DNA of 44,176 nt. Source: Burkholderiales bacterium (GTDB lineage: Bacteria > Pseudomonadota > Gammaproteobacteria > Burkholderiales > Burkholderiaceae_C). The notes beneath the pieces are model-generated. The model did no database searches. It saw nothing but the letters and a program-made list of their open reading frames with translations, and was not told where the DNA came from. Both the position numbers and the translations under genes were made by a program. The DNA is taken from NCBI GenBank assembly GCA_026932235.1, contig JAIXKR010000064.1:6538-50713 (forward strand), in the 5' to 3' direction. Positions within the stretch are counted from its first letter, which is position 1; each line of letters begins with the position of its first letter. Below, in pieces: positions 21,158-29,401 of this stretch.

Positions 21158-22126
21158 TCAACCGCCGAAATGCCAGGGTCGCTCGATGCGCGCGCGCAGG
21201 ATGCGCTCGAACTGCGTCGGGTCCTTGGGCTGCAGCAGTGCCGCGCTGCGCGGCAGGTGCCAGTCCCACAGGCGCGAGAGCCAGAAGCGCAAGGCCGCGG
21301 CGCGCAGCATTGCCGGCAGCGCCCGGCGCTCGCCACCGTCGAGCGCGCGCTGGCCCTCGTAGGCGACCATGAAGGCCTGCGCGCGCGCTTCGTCCAGACG
21401 GCCGCTGCCGCCATCGCAGCACCAGTCGTTCAGGCACACGGCGATGTCGAAAAGCAGGCAGTCGTAGCCGGCGAAGTAGAAGTCGAAGAAGCCGCAGAGA
21501 CGGTCCTCGCCGCCGGTGGCATCGAACATCGCGTTGTCGCGAAAGAGGTCGGCGTGGATATGTCCGCGCGGCAGCGCCTGACCCGCGGGGGACCGCGCGA
21601 AGCGGCCCTGGTAGTCGAGTTCGCTGCACAGCAGTTCCGCCTGCGCCGCCTGCAGGTGCTGCAGGACCTGGGGCGCGACCTCCTGCCACCAGGCCAGGCC
21701 GCGCAGGTGATCCTGCCGCAGCGCGAAGTCGGCGCCCGCGACGTGCATGCGGCCGAGCATCGCGCCCACCTGCGCGCAGTGATCGGCGTCGGGCGCGAGG
21801 CGATGGCTGCCCGGCAGCCGCGTCACCGCCGCGCCGGGCTTGCCGCCGAGCGTGTGCAGGATCTCCCCCGCGTCATCGGCCTGCGGCGCCGGCACCGGGA
21901 TGCCGTGGCGCGCCAGGTGCTCCATCAGCCGCAGGTAGTAGGGCAGCAGCGCGCGCGGCAGGCGCTCGAACACCGTCAGCACCCACTGGCCGCGCGTGGT
22001 CGTGGCGTAGTAGTTGGTGTTCTCGATTCCCGAGCGGATGCCTTGCAGGCCGGTCAGCGGCCCCAGGCCCAGCCGCTGCACGAGTTGATCGGCCTCGTCG
22101 AAACCGACTTCGGTGTAGACCGCCAT
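21158..22126 (-). CDS. thrB: Homoserine kinase, choline-kinase-like type
   Basis: Phosphorylates homoserine to O-phosphohomoserine in threonine synthesis; cytosolic. This is the aminoglycoside-phosphotransferase-fold ThrB of many proteobacteria, not the GHMP type. The protein has 322 residues with opening MAVYTEVGFDEADQLVQRLGLG, the substrate-shaping GIENTNYYATTTRGQWVLTVFE, the catalytic loop HADLFRDN (Asp193, Asn198) and the metal-binding FFDFYFAGYD. All are intact. It lies 6 bp behind the DUF2782 gene and 16 bp before the BPSS1780 gene, an arrangement seen in related bacteria, so the three form an operon. The divergent neighbour of the operon is polA. Confidence 0.95.
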   Translation of the reverse strand: MAVYTEVGFDEADQLVQRLGLGPLTGLQGIRSGIENTNYYATTTRGQWVLTVFERLPRALLPYYLRLMEHLARHGIPVPAPQADDAGEILHTLGGKPGAAVTRLPGSHRLAPDADHCAQVGAMLGRMHVAGADFALRQDHLRGLAWWQEVAPQVLQHLQAAQAELLCSELDYQGRFARSPAGQALPRGHIHADLFRDNAMFDATGGEDRLCGFFDFYFAGYDCLLFDIAVCLNDWCCDGGSGRLDEARAQAFMVAYEGQRALDGGERRALPAMLRAAALRFWLSRLWDWHLPRSAALLQPKDPTQFERILRARIERPWHFGG

Positions 22127-22132
22127 CGCGGC

Positions 22133-22453
22133 CTAGAAGCTGAGCACCGACCACACCCGCTGGCCGCTTGCGCGCCTGTCCTGCGACAGGTCGCGTCCCT
22201 GCGTGGCGGGCAGGATCTCGTAAGGCCGGGCGTTGCCGAGCTTGCTCTGCACGACGATGCGCTGCACCTGGCCGCGCACGCGCAGCTCGTCGATGCGCAC
22301 GCCGTCGTCCTCGGTGACGATGTGCTGCACCACCGGCTCGCCGCCGCGCGACGCCAGGCCGGGTTCCGCGGGCGCGCCGGCAGGCGCAGCCGACGCCAGC
22401 CAGGGGCAGAGCAGGAGCGGCAGGAGCAGCGCGTGGCGGAGGATCGCGGCCAT
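22133..22453 (-). CDS. DUF2782 small exported protein
   Basis: A 106-residue protein. Residues 1-~22 (MAAILRHALLLPLLLCPWLASA) form a clear Sec signal peptide, so it is periplasmic or anchored. The remainder (EPVVQHIVTEDDGVRIDELRVRGQVQRIVVQSKLGNARPYEILP) matches DUF2782, a short beta-rich domain of unknown function. It is the first gene of the operon with thrB. There is no Shine-Dalgarno sequence; a TAGAATG box ends 5 nt before the ATG, as at uvrD. Family assignment rests on position and pattern and is good; the role is not known. Confidence 0.8.
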   Translation of the reverse strand: MAAILRHALLLPLLLCPWLASAAPAGAPAEPGLASRGGEPVVQHIVTEDDGVRIDELRVRGQVQRIVVQSKLGNARPYEILPATQGRDLSQDRRASGQRVWSVLSF

Positions 22454-22458
22454 GCAGC

Positions 22459-22482
22459 CATTCTACGCAGTGGCGCCACAAT
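22459..22482. promoter_or_regulatory. Divergent -10-like boxes between DUF2782-thrB operon and polA
   Basis: The 35-bp gap between two divergent start codons holds TAGAATG on the minus strand (22465-22459, ending 5 nt before the DUF2782 ATG) and CACAAT on the plus strand (22477-22482, ending 6 nt before the polA ATG). Neither gene has a Shine-Dalgarno sequence. The gap is too short for ordinary leaders on both sides, so leaderless messages or promoters inside the opposing genes are the two options. Confidence 0.4.
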
Positions 22483-22488
22483 CGCCCG

Positions 22489-25209
22489 ATGGGCACCCCC
22501 GACCTGATGCTGCTCGTCGACGGCTCGAGCTACCTCTACCGCGCTTACCACGCGCTGCCGGATCTGCGCGCGCCGGATGGCTCCCCCACCGGCGCCATCC
22601 ATGGCATGGTGGCGATGATGAAGGCGCTGCGCCTGCAGCATCCGGCGCGGCAGGCGGTGTGCGTCTTCGACGCCAGCGGCCCGACCTTTCGCGACGAGTG
22701 GTACCCCGAGTACAAGGCCAAGCGCAGCCCCATGCCCGAGGCGTTGCGCGCTCAGATCGAGCCCATCCACGAGGTCGTGCGGCTGCTCGGCTGGCACGTT
22801 CTGGCGGTGCCGGGGATCGAGGCCGACGATGCCATCGGCACCCTCGCGCGCGCCGCGCAGGCCCGCGGCCAGCCGGTGCTGATCTCCACCGGCGACAAGG
22901 ACCTGGCGCAACTGGTGGGCCCGCAGGTCACGCTCGTCAACACGATGGCGCGGCCGCCCGAGCGCCTGGACGAGGCCGGCGTGCTCTCCAAGTTCGGCGT
23001 GCCGCCGGCCCGCATCGTCGACTACCTCGCGCTGATGGGCGATGCGGTCGACAACGTTCCCGGCGTGGACAAGGTCGGCCCCAAGACCGCGGCGAAATGG
23101 ATCGCCGAGCACGGCTCGCTCGAGGGCGTGATGGCCGCGGCCGATGGCATCAAGGGCGTGGCCGGCGAGAACCTGCGCAAGGCGCTGCACTGGCTTCCCA
23201 CCGCGCGCAAGCTGGTGACCGTCGTCACCGACTGCGACCTCGGCGGCCAGGTCGAAGGCTGGCCCTCGCTGGACGCACTCGCCGCGCGCGAGGTCGATCG
23301 CGAGGCGCTGATCGACTTCTACCGCCGCCACGGGTTTCGCACCTGGCTGCGCGAACTGCAGGAGCAGCCGCGTGCCGCGCCCGCGGCGGCGGTTCAGGCC
23401 GATGCATATGAGTACGAGACCCTCACCGACTGGGCGCGCCTGGACGCCTGGCTGCAGCGCCTGCGTGCGGCCGATCTCGTCGCGCTGGACACCGAGACGA
23501 CTTCGCTCGATGCCATGCGCGCGCGCCTCGTCGGCCTGAGCTTCGCCGTCGAGCCCGGGCGTGCGGCCTACGTGCCGCTGGCGCACGACTACCCCGATGC
23601 GCCGGCGCAGCTGCCGATCTCCGACGTGCTCGCGCGCCTGGCGCCATGGCTCGAGGACGAGCGCGCGGCCAAGCTCGGCCAGAACATCAAGTACGACCTG
23701 CAGGTCTTCTCCAACCACGGCATCAGCGTGCGCGGCTACCGGCACGACACGATGCTGCAGAGCTACGTGCTCGAGGCGCACCGCCCGCACAGCCTGGAGT
23801 CGCTCGCCGACCGGCACCTCGGCCGCCGCGGCCTGTCCTACGAGGACTTGTGCGGCAAGGGCGCGAGCCAGATCCCGTTCTCGCAGGTCGACGTCGGGAA
23901 GGCCACGCGCTATGCGGGTGAGGACAGCGAGATGGCGCTGCAGGTGCATGAGGCGCTGTGGCCGCGGCTGCAGGCGGCGCCGACGCTGGCCGAGGTCTAC
24001 CAGCGCATCGAGATGCCGGTGGCGGTGATCCTGCAACGCATCGAGCGCCATGGCGTGCTCATCGACGCCGCGCTGCTGGCGCGGCAGAGCCGCGAACTGG
24101 CCGAGCGCATGCACGCCACCGAGCAGCAGGCCTACGCGATCGCCGGCGGGCCGTTCAACCTGGGCTCCCCCAAGCAGATCGGCGAGATCCTCTTCAACCG
24201 CCTGGGCCTGCCGGTGAAGAAGCGCACGGCCTCGGGCGCGGTGAGCACCGACGAGGACGTGCTGCAGGAGCTCGCCGCCGACTACCCGCTGCCCGCGCGC
24301 ATCCTCGAGTACCGCAGCCTGGCCAAGCTCAAGGGCACCTACACCGACAAGCTGCCGCTGATGGTCAACCCGGACACCGGGCGCGTGCACACCCACTACG
24401 CGCAGGCGGTGGCCGTCACCGGGCGGCTGGCGAGCAATGAGCCCAACCTGCAGAACATCCCCGTGCGCACGCCCGAGGGCCGGCGCATCCGCGAGGCCTT
24501 CATCGCGCCGCCGGGACACGTCATCGTCTCGGCCGACTATTCGCAGATCGAACTGCGCATCATGGCGCACATCAGCGAGGATCCGGGGCTGCTGCAGGCC
24601 TTCGCCGACGGACTGGACGTGCACCGCGCAACTGCCAGCGAGGTCTTCGGCGTGCCGCTGGCCGAGGTCTCGGCCGAGCAGCGCCGCTACGCCAAGGTCA
24701 TCAACTTCGGCCTCATCTACGGCATGGGGGCCTTCGGCCTGGCGCAGAACCTGGGCATCGAGCAGAAGGCCGCGCGCGACTACATCGAGCGCTACTTCCA
24801 GCGCTTTGCCGGCGTGCGCCGCTACATGGACGAGACCAAGGCGCGCGCGCATGCGCAGGGCTGGGTCGAGACCGTCTTCGGCCGCCGCCTGTGGCTGCCC
24901 GAGATCAACAGCGGCAACGGGCCGCGCCGCAGCGGCGCCGAGCGCCAGGCGATCAACGCGCCGATGCAGGGCACCGCGGCGGACCTCATCAAGCTGGCGA
25001 TGATCGCGGTGCAGCGTGCGCTCGACGAGCAGCGGCGCGCCACGCGCATGGTCATGCAGGTGCACGACGAACTCGTGTTCGAGGTGCCGCAGGCCGAACT
25101 CGACTGGGTCAGGCTCGAAGTGCCGCGCCTGATGGCGGGCGTCGCCGAGCTGAAGGTGCCGCTGCTGGCCGAGGTGGGCGTCGGCGCGAACTGGGAGGAG
25201 GCGCACTGA
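22489..25209 (+). CDS. polA: DNA polymerase I
   Basis: Family A polymerase for Okazaki fragment maturation and repair synthesis. The 906 residues carry three domains. The 5'-3' exonuclease (1-~290) starts [21 protein letters not shown] and has [12 protein letters not shown] and [21 protein letters not shown]. The 3'-5' exonuclease (about 305-490) keeps its acidic pair Asp334/Glu336 in [10 protein letters not shown], so proofreading is likely active. The polymerase domain has motif A with Asp683 in [10 protein letters not shown], the O-helix [20 protein letters not shown], and motif C with Asp860 in [10 protein letters not shown]. The frame is intact and length is normal. The stop codon lies inside a 10-bp tandem repeat. 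Confidence 0.98.
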   Translation: MGTPDLMLLVDGSSYLYRAYHALPDLRAPDGSPTGAIHGMVAMMKALRLQHPARQAVCVFDASGPTFRDEWYPEYKAKRSPMPEALRAQIEPIHEVVRLLGWHVLAVPGIEADDAIGTLARAAQARGQPVLISTGDKDLAQLVGPQVTLVNTMARPPERLDEAGVLSKFGVPPARIVDYLALMGDAVDNVPGVDKVGPKTAAKWIAEHGSLEGVMAAADGIKGVAGENLRKALHWLPTARKLVTVVTDCDLGGQVEGWPSLDALAAREVDREALIDFYRRHGFRTWLRELQEQPRAAPAAAVQADAYEYETLTDWARLDAWLQRLRAADLVALDTETTSLDAMRARLVGLSFAVEPGRAAYVPLAHDYPDAPAQLPISDVLARLAPWLEDERAAKLGQNIKYDLQVFSNHGISVRGYRHDTMLQSYVLEAHRPHSLESLADRHLGRRGLSYEDLCGKGASQIPFSQVDVGKATRYAGEDSEMALQVHEALWPRLQAAPTLAEVYQRIEMPVAVILQRIERHGVLIDAALLARQSRELAERMHATEQQAYAIAGGPFNLGSPKQIGEILFNRLGLPVKKRTASGAVSTDEDVLQELAADYPLPARILEYRSLAKLKGTYTDKLPLMVNPDTGRVHTHYAQAVAVTGRLASNEPNLQNIPVRTPEGRRIREAFIAPPGHVIVSADYSQIELRIMAHISEDPGLLQAFADGLDVHRATASEVFGVPLAEVSAEQRRYAKVINFGLIYGMGAFGLAQNLGIEQKAARDYIERYFQRFAGVRRYMDETKARAHAQGWVETVFGRRLWLPEINSGNGPRRSGAERQAINAPMQGTAADLIKLAMIAVQRALDEQRRATRMVMQVHDELVFEVPQAELDWVRLEVPRLMAGVAELKVPLLAEVGVGANWEEAH

Positions 25210-25240
25210 GGCGCACTGAGGCGCACTGAGGCACTCTGAG
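25201..25240 (+). repeat. 10-bp tandem repeat over the polA stop codon
   Basis: Three perfect copies of GCGCACTGAG (25201-25230) are followed by a degenerate copy GCACTCTGAG (25231-25240). The first copy supplies the last codons and the TGA of polA. Because the unit is 10 bp, the successive TGA triplets at 25207, 25217 and 25227 fall in all three reading frames, with a fourth at 25237 back in the first. It could be slippage-prone, or simply a chance expansion that does no harm after the stop. Confidence 0.85.
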
Positions 25241-25346
25241 GCGCGGCCGGCCCAAGACCGCTCCCGGGCAGCGCAGAATGACGCGCGTCGCAGGCGGCGC
25301 GGGCGGCCCCGCGCCCGGTGTCGATCGAGACGAAAGGAGCCTCCCC

Positions 25347-26246
25347 TTGAAGCAGCGCGTCGGCATGGTGGGAATCGGCCGGATGGGCCACGGCATCGCG
25401 AGCAACCTGGTGAAGCACGGGCACGCGCTGACCGTGCTCGATCACCCCGGAAACCAGGCACTCGGGGATCTGCAGGCCGCGGGTGCGCGAGTCGTCGGCA
25501 GCCTGCAGGCGGTGGCGAGCGCGGCCGAGGTCATCATCCTCTGCGTCACCGGCTCGCCGCAGGTCGAGGCCGTCGTGCTCGGCGAGGACGGCCTGCTGGC
25601 GCACCTGCGGCCGCGCGCGGCGATCGTCGACTGCTCCACCGCGGTGCCGAGTTCGACCGCGCGCGTGGCCGCGGCGGTGCGGGCCGCGGGCGGGCGCTTC
25701 GCCGATGCGCCGATGACGCGCACCCCCAAGGAGGCGGCGCAAGGGCGGCTGAACCTTCTGGTGGGCGGTGACGCCGCCCTGTTCGCCGAACTGCGCCCGC
25801 TGCTGGCGTGCTTCGCCGAGAACATCACGCACTGCGGGGATGTCGGTTCCGGGCATCGCATGAAGCTGCTGCACAACTTCGTCTCGCTCGGTGGCGCGGC
25901 GCTGCTCGCCGAGGCGGCCGCCTGCGCGCGGCGCGGCGGCGTCGCGCCCGAGGTCTTCGTCGAGGTTCTGGCCAAGGGCGGCGGCGGCGGGGTGACGCTG
26001 GAGCGCATGCGTCCCTTCATCGAGCGCGGCGACGACAGCGGGCTGCAGTTCGCGCTCGCGAACGCCGTCAAGGACCTGGGCTACTACGCCACCATGGCTG
26101 CCGACAGCGGCGCGGTGCAGACGATCGCGCAGGCGGTGCGGGCCGACCTCGCGCTGGGCGTGCAGGCGCTCGGTGGCGAGCGCTTCGTCGCCGCGCTCGT
26201 GGACGCGCTGGCCGAGGCGCGCGTCGACGACGCCGCACGCGGCTGA
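25347..26246 (+). CDS. NAD(P)-dependent beta-hydroxyacid dehydrogenase family protein
   Basis: Member of the 3-hydroxyisobutyrate dehydrogenase / tartronate semialdehyde reductase family, 299 residues, cytosolic. Start TTG at 25347 is chosen because AAAGGAG (25333-25339) sits 7 nt before it and it leaves the complete Rossmann motif GMVGIGRMGHGIASNLVKHGH; ATG 25278 has no such site and adds unrelated sequence. The catalytic Lys is Lys173 in GSGHRMKLLHNF. The substrate-binding loop, usually DAPVSGG, reads DAPMTRTPKEAAQGRLNLLVGG, a variant I associate with a separate subgroup, so the substrate need not be 3-hydroxyisobutyrate. It stands alone between polA and a convergent helicase gene 29 bp away. 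Confidence 0.87.
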   Translation: MKQRVGMVGIGRMGHGIASNLVKHGHALTVLDHPGNQALGDLQAAGARVVGSLQAVASAAEVIILCVTGSPQVEAVVLGEDGLLAHLRPRAAIVDCSTAVPSSTARVAAAVRAAGGRFADAPMTRTPKEAAQGRLNLLVGGDAALFAELRPLLACFAENITHCGDVGSGHRMKLLHNFVSLGGAALLAEAAACARRGGVAPEVFVEVLAKGGGGGVTLERMRPFIERGDDSGLQFALANAVKDLGYYATMAADSGAVQTIAQAVRADLALGVQALGGERFVAALVDALAEARVDDAARG

Positions 26247-26251
26247 GCCTG

Positions 26252-26272
26252 CGCCCGGCGCCCGGCGCCCGG
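26252..26272 (+). repeat. 7-bp tandem repeat between two convergent genes
   Basis: Three perfect copies of CGCCCGG fill most of the 29-bp gap between the dehydrogenase stop and the convergent helicase stop. It is short, but it is the entire intergenic space. No hairpin terminator is seen here. Confidence 0.7.
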
Positions 26273-26275
26273 CAC

Positions 26276-28333
26276 TCACCGCAACAGTCCGCCGCGGGCG
26301 CGCAGGCGTGCCGCCAGATCCAGTTGCGGCAGAGGTCCGGCATCGACGCCGGCGTGTGTTTCGCCGCCCTCGGGCGCGCACGGCGCGACGAGCTCGAACA
26401 GCGGCTCCAGTTCGGCGGGGATGAAGCGCGAGCGCGCGGCGTACAGATGGCGGCCGCCCAGTGCGCGCTGCTCCGTGGCGTAGAAGCGCTGCGGCACGAG
26501 CAGGTGCAGCCGCTCCCGGGCGCGCGTCATCGCGACGTAGAGCAGGCGGCGCTCCTCGTCGATCTCGGCGGCGCTGCCGGTGGCGAGATCGGAGGGCATG
26601 CAGCCGTCGACGACGTTGAGCACGTGCACCGAATGCCATTCGCGCCCCTTGGCCGAGTGGATGGTCGACAGGATCAGGTAGTCCTCGTCGCGCTGCGGCG
26701 GACCGGCTTCGTCGCTGCAGGCCTCGGGCGGGTCGAGCGCGAGCTCGGTGAGGAAACGCTCGCGGCTGCGATGCCCGGCGGCCAGGCGTTCGAGCTGCGC
26801 GAGGTCGATCGCGCGCACCGCCGCGTCCGTGCCGTACAGGCGCGGCAGCTGCGCACGCAGCCAGAGGAAGGCGGGAGCGATCTGCCCCGGCCAGGGGGCA
26901 TCGCGCGGCAGCAGCGATTGCAGCGCATCGCGCAAGCCGGCCCAGTCGAGCGCGGCGCGGGCCGGCGGCCGCCACGCCAGCAGCAGCGCGGCCGGGTCCG
27001 CGCTGGCGTCCATCGCGTCGAGAAGCCTCATCGCCGTCCCCGGGCCCATGCCCGAAGCCAGCTTCAGGACGCGGAAACCCGCCAGCCGGCAGCGCAGGTT
27101 GTGCGTCCAGCGCAGCAGGCTCAACGCGTCCTTGATGTGCGCAGCCTCGAGAAAGCGCAGTCCGCCGAACTTGACGAAGGGGATGCACCGGCGTGCCAGT
27201 TCGAGTTCCAGCGAGGCGCTGTGCTGGGCACTGCGAAACAGCACCGCCTGCTGCGTCAGGCGCGTCCCCTGCTCGCGCTGGCGGAGCACGGTGTCGGCGA
27301 CCCAGGTCGCCTGCGCGGCCTCATCGTCCACCTGCACCAGCTGCGGCTTGTGCGATGACGGCCTCTGGCTCCACAGCGTCTTCGCGAAGCGGCGCCCGGT
27401 CTGGGCGATGACCGCGTTCGCCGCCGCCAGCAGCGGCTGCGTGCTGCGGTAGTTGCGCTGCAGCAGCCGCACCCGCGCCGGCGGGACGAAGGCCTGCGGG
27501 AAGTCGAGCAGGTTGCCGACCTCGGCGGCGCGAAAGCCGTAGATCGCTTGCGCGTCGTCGCCGACCACGGTGACACCGCGTCCCTCGGGCTCGAGGGCGA
27601 GCAGGATCTCGGCCTGCAGCCGGTTCGTGTCCTGATACTCGTCGACGAGCACATGCGTGAAGCGGCTGCCCATCGCGCGCGCGACCAGCGGCTCCTGCAG
27701 CGCCTGGTGCCAGTAGAGCAGCAGGTCGTCGTAGTCGAACACCCGCTGCGCCTGCTTGGCGTCGGTGTAGGCGGCGAACAGGCGCCGCAGCTCCGTCTGC
27801 CACTGCGCGCACCAGGGGTAGTGCTGCGCCAGCACCTGGGCCAGCGGCTGCGCGCTGTTGACCGTGCGCGAGAGGATGGCCAGCGCCGTGGGCGCCAGCG
27901 GAAAGCGGCGCGCGGCATCGTGCAGGCCCGAGCGCGTGCGCACCAGGCCCATCAGCTCCTGGGCGTCGGCGCGGTCGACGACGCTGAAGTCCGCGTCCAG
28001 CCCGAGCACCTGCGCATGCTCGCGCAACAAGCGTGCGGCGATCGAATGGAAAGTGCCGCACCAGGGCAGTTGCGGCGGCGGCATCGATGGGCTGGAGCCC
28101 AGTGCCCGATGCAGCAGCCCCGCGGCGCGATGGGCCAGTTCCGACGCGGCGCGGCGCGAAAAGCTGAGCATGAGGATGCGCTGCGGGTCCGCGCCTTGCA
28201 GCACCAGTCGGGCCAGCCGGGCCGCCAGCATGGTGGTCTTGCCCGAGCCGGCGCCGGCCACGACGAGCAGCGGGCTGTCGCCGTGCTCGACGGCGGCGCA
28301 CTGTTCGGGATCGAGCGTGTCCAGGGTCGTCAC
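26276..28333 (-). CDS. Second UvrD-like superfamily 1 ATP-dependent helicase
   Basis: A 685-residue SF1A helicase, distinct from the UvrD at 18 kb. Motifs in order: Walker A GAGSGKT (27-33), Ia LMLSFSRRAASEL, Ic CGTFHS, Walker B VLVDEYQDTN, III VVGDDAQAIYGFRAA, IV QRNYRSTQPLL, V STIHSAKGREWHSVHV, VI YVAMTRARERLHL. All catalytic residues are kept, so an active ATPase/helicase is expected. It lacks the C-terminal Tudor-like part of UvrD. The start is GTG at 28333 (first residues MTTLDTLDPEQ), without a Shine-Dalgarno sequence; a -10-like TATACA lies 9 nt before it. It may serve repair or recombination; the exact role is not known. Confidence 0.9.
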   Translation of the reverse strand: MTTLDTLDPEQCAAVEHGDSPLLVVAGAGSGKTTMLAARLARLVLQGADPQRILMLSFSRRAASELAHRAAGLLHRALGSSPSMPPPQLPWCGTFHSIAARLLREHAQVLGLDADFSVVDRADAQELMGLVRTRSGLHDAARRFPLAPTALAILSRTVNSAQPLAQVLAQHYPWCAQWQTELRRLFAAYTDAKQAQRVFDYDDLLLYWHQALQEPLVARAMGSRFTHVLVDEYQDTNRLQAEILLALEPEGRGVTVVGDDAQAIYGFRAAEVGNLLDFPQAFVPPARVRLLQRNYRSTQPLLAAANAVIAQTGRRFAKTLWSQRPSSHKPQLVQVDDEAAQATWVADTVLRQREQGTRLTQQAVLFRSAQHSASLELELARRCIPFVKFGGLRFLEAAHIKDALSLLRWTHNLRCRLAGFRVLKLASGMGPGTAMRLLDAMDASADPAALLLAWRPPARAALDWAGLRDALQSLLPRDAPWPGQIAPAFLWLRAQLPRLYGTDAAVRAIDLAQLERLAAGHRSRERFLTELALDPPEACSDEAGPPQRDEDYLILSTIHSAKGREWHSVHVLNVVDGCMPSDLATGSAAEIDEERRLLYVAMTRARERLHLLVPQRFYATEQRALGGRHLYAARSRFIPAELEPLFELVAPCAPEGGETHAGVDAGPLPQLDLAARLRARGGLLR

Positions 28334-28342
28334 ATCGGGTAC

Positions 28343-28348
28343 TGTATA
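28343..28348 (-). promoter_or_regulatory. -10-like box before the second helicase gene
   Basis: TATACA reads on the minus strand, ending 9 nt before the GTG start, in the 135-bp gap shared with the divergent small secreted protein gene. A plus-strand TATGAT at 28413-28418 is a candidate -10 for that gene. No clear -35 hexamers were found for either. Confidence 0.35.
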
Positions 28349-28468
28349 GGCAGCCAGTTGCTGCGGCGACCGCTACCCCCGGCGCGGCGAAGCGGTCCGG
28401 GGCGTGTCTGGCTATGATCTTCGCCCTGCTGCCGGGCGGATCCCGGCGGGGCCAACCGGAGAAGGCGG

Positions 28469-28873
28469 ATGGGTACTGGGCTTCGATCGGGTCTGCTGGC
28501 GGCCTGCGTCCTTTTCGGGACGGCTGCGCTGGCGAGCACCGTGGGCGAGAAGATCGACTCGGCGGTTGACGCGGCGTCATCGGTCGCGGCACGCACCGGC
28601 GCGGCCATCGAGCACGGCGCTCAGGCCGCCGCCAGCGGCGCGGTGCGTGGTGTCAAGGCCGGCGCGAGCGCCGTCAAACGCGGCGCCAAGGCGGCGGCCA
28701 GCGGCGTCGAGCGCGGCGCGTCGTGGGCTGCCGGCGGCATCGAGAAGGGCGCCAAGGCGGCACAGCGCGGCGCCAGTGCCGCCGCGGCCAAGGTCGGCAT
28801 CGGGGGTTCGGACGAGCCGAAGAAGCCCGCGCCGGTGGAAACGGTGAGGCCCAAGCCGATCAGGAACGACTGA
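28469..28873 (+). CDS. Small exported Ala-rich protein with 11-residue repeats
   Basis: A 134-residue protein with a Sec signal peptide (MGTGLRSGLLAACVLFGTAALAS), so probably periplasmic. The mature part is an Ala/Gly/Lys-rich helix former built of about five imperfect 11-residue units, roughly V-x-R-G-A-K-A-A-A-S-G (for example AVKRGAKAAASG, GVERGASWAAGG, GIEKGAKAAQRG). Such 11-mer periodicity forms amphipathic helices in group 3 LEA proteins and synucleins. A short Pro/Lys tail (KKPAPVETVRPKPIRND) closes it. The ribosome site GGAGAAGG just before ATG 28469 and signal peptide support a real gene. I do not recognise a named family. It could bind membranes or protect against drying, but that is inference from composition. 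Confidence 0.75.
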   Translation: MGTGLRSGLLAACVLFGTAALASTVGEKIDSAVDAASSVAARTGAAIEHGAQAAASGAVRGVKAGASAVKRGAKAAASGVERGASWAAGGIEKGAKAAQRGASAAAAKVGIGGSDEPKKPAPVETVRPKPIRND

Positions 28874-29401
28874 GGCGACAGCGCGGGCTCGTCGGCCTGG
28901 CGCCCGCCCTGGCGGGTGTCGTCGCGGCATGCAGGTCTCCAGGGCCGGCCCGGCCTTGCCGTCGAGGCGTCCACGGCGGCCGGAGCATCGATTCCCCGGC
29001 ATCGGCCGATGATTACTCCCAGGAACGATTCGGCGGCGCGGCGACGCACTCGCAGCGGATGCCGCGGGGGATGCGTGGGCGCGTACTCCATCGGTGGAGG
29101 CGTCGCGTTGCGTTCGCACGAGCCAAGGGCAAACCCGTGGCCCACGGGGCGGCAAGATACTTAATACTCATAACTGAATCCCGCCGATCGTCGCCCGGCG
29201 ATCCCGGTTCAGCCGCCCCAGCCGCATCGCGGCGCTTCCGACCATGCACGCAGCCCGAGCGCCCCATCGCCTGCCTTCGCATCGACACGGCCCGACGATG
29301 GGCGATTGCGGCGCTGCGCTCGCGCCGCGCGAACCCTCGGCCCCCGTCGGCCGCTGTGCGCCCCCGCCCCCGCGGGGCCTGACACGCGCGGTGGACCCGG
29401 C
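28874..29401. other. 528-bp non-coding stretch before the hydroxycinnamate cassette
   Basis: The only gap above 300 bp in the window. No convincing coding frame was found on either strand; the open frames lack ribosome sites and recognisable sequence. It holds a short GC hairpin candidate at 28901-28918 soon after the small-protein gene, a perfect odd palindrome at 29134-29148, and an AT-rich island at about 29153-29180. The last ~200 bp before ATG 29402 are plain GC-rich leader with no strong Shine-Dalgarno sequence. It most likely carries the promoter and operator of the downstream genes. Confidence 0.6.
29134..29180. promoter_or_regulatory. Candidate operator/promoter of the ligase-binding protein-MarR genes
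   Basis: CCCGTGG-C-CCACGGG (29134-29148) is a perfect 7-bp inverted repeat around one base. Five bases on begins an AT-rich island with a 7-bp direct repeat ATACTTA-ATACTCA (29157-29170) and a -10-like CATAAC (29169-29174). Local AT content is far above the surroundings. Such a layout suits a regulated promoter, plausibly controlled by the MarR protein encoded at the end of the cassette. Which element, if any, binds MarR is not known. Confidence 0.4.

Noticed and set aside
25201-25240. Tandem repeats behind polA as a CRISPR or phage attachment array
   Set aside because: The unit is 10 bp without spacers, and no cas or integrase genes are near.
22054-25461. Minus-strand open frame of over 1100 codons opposite polA
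   Set aside because: Reverse-frame shadow of polA; the real minus-strand genes (thrB, DUF2782) are in other frames at its end.
29013-29288. Minus-strand 91-codon frame in the long gap, with an internal ATG giving MSIKYLAAPW
   Set aside because: No ribosome site, no hydrophobic or domain pattern, Arg/Pro-rich body; it crosses the AT-rich island that looks regulatory.
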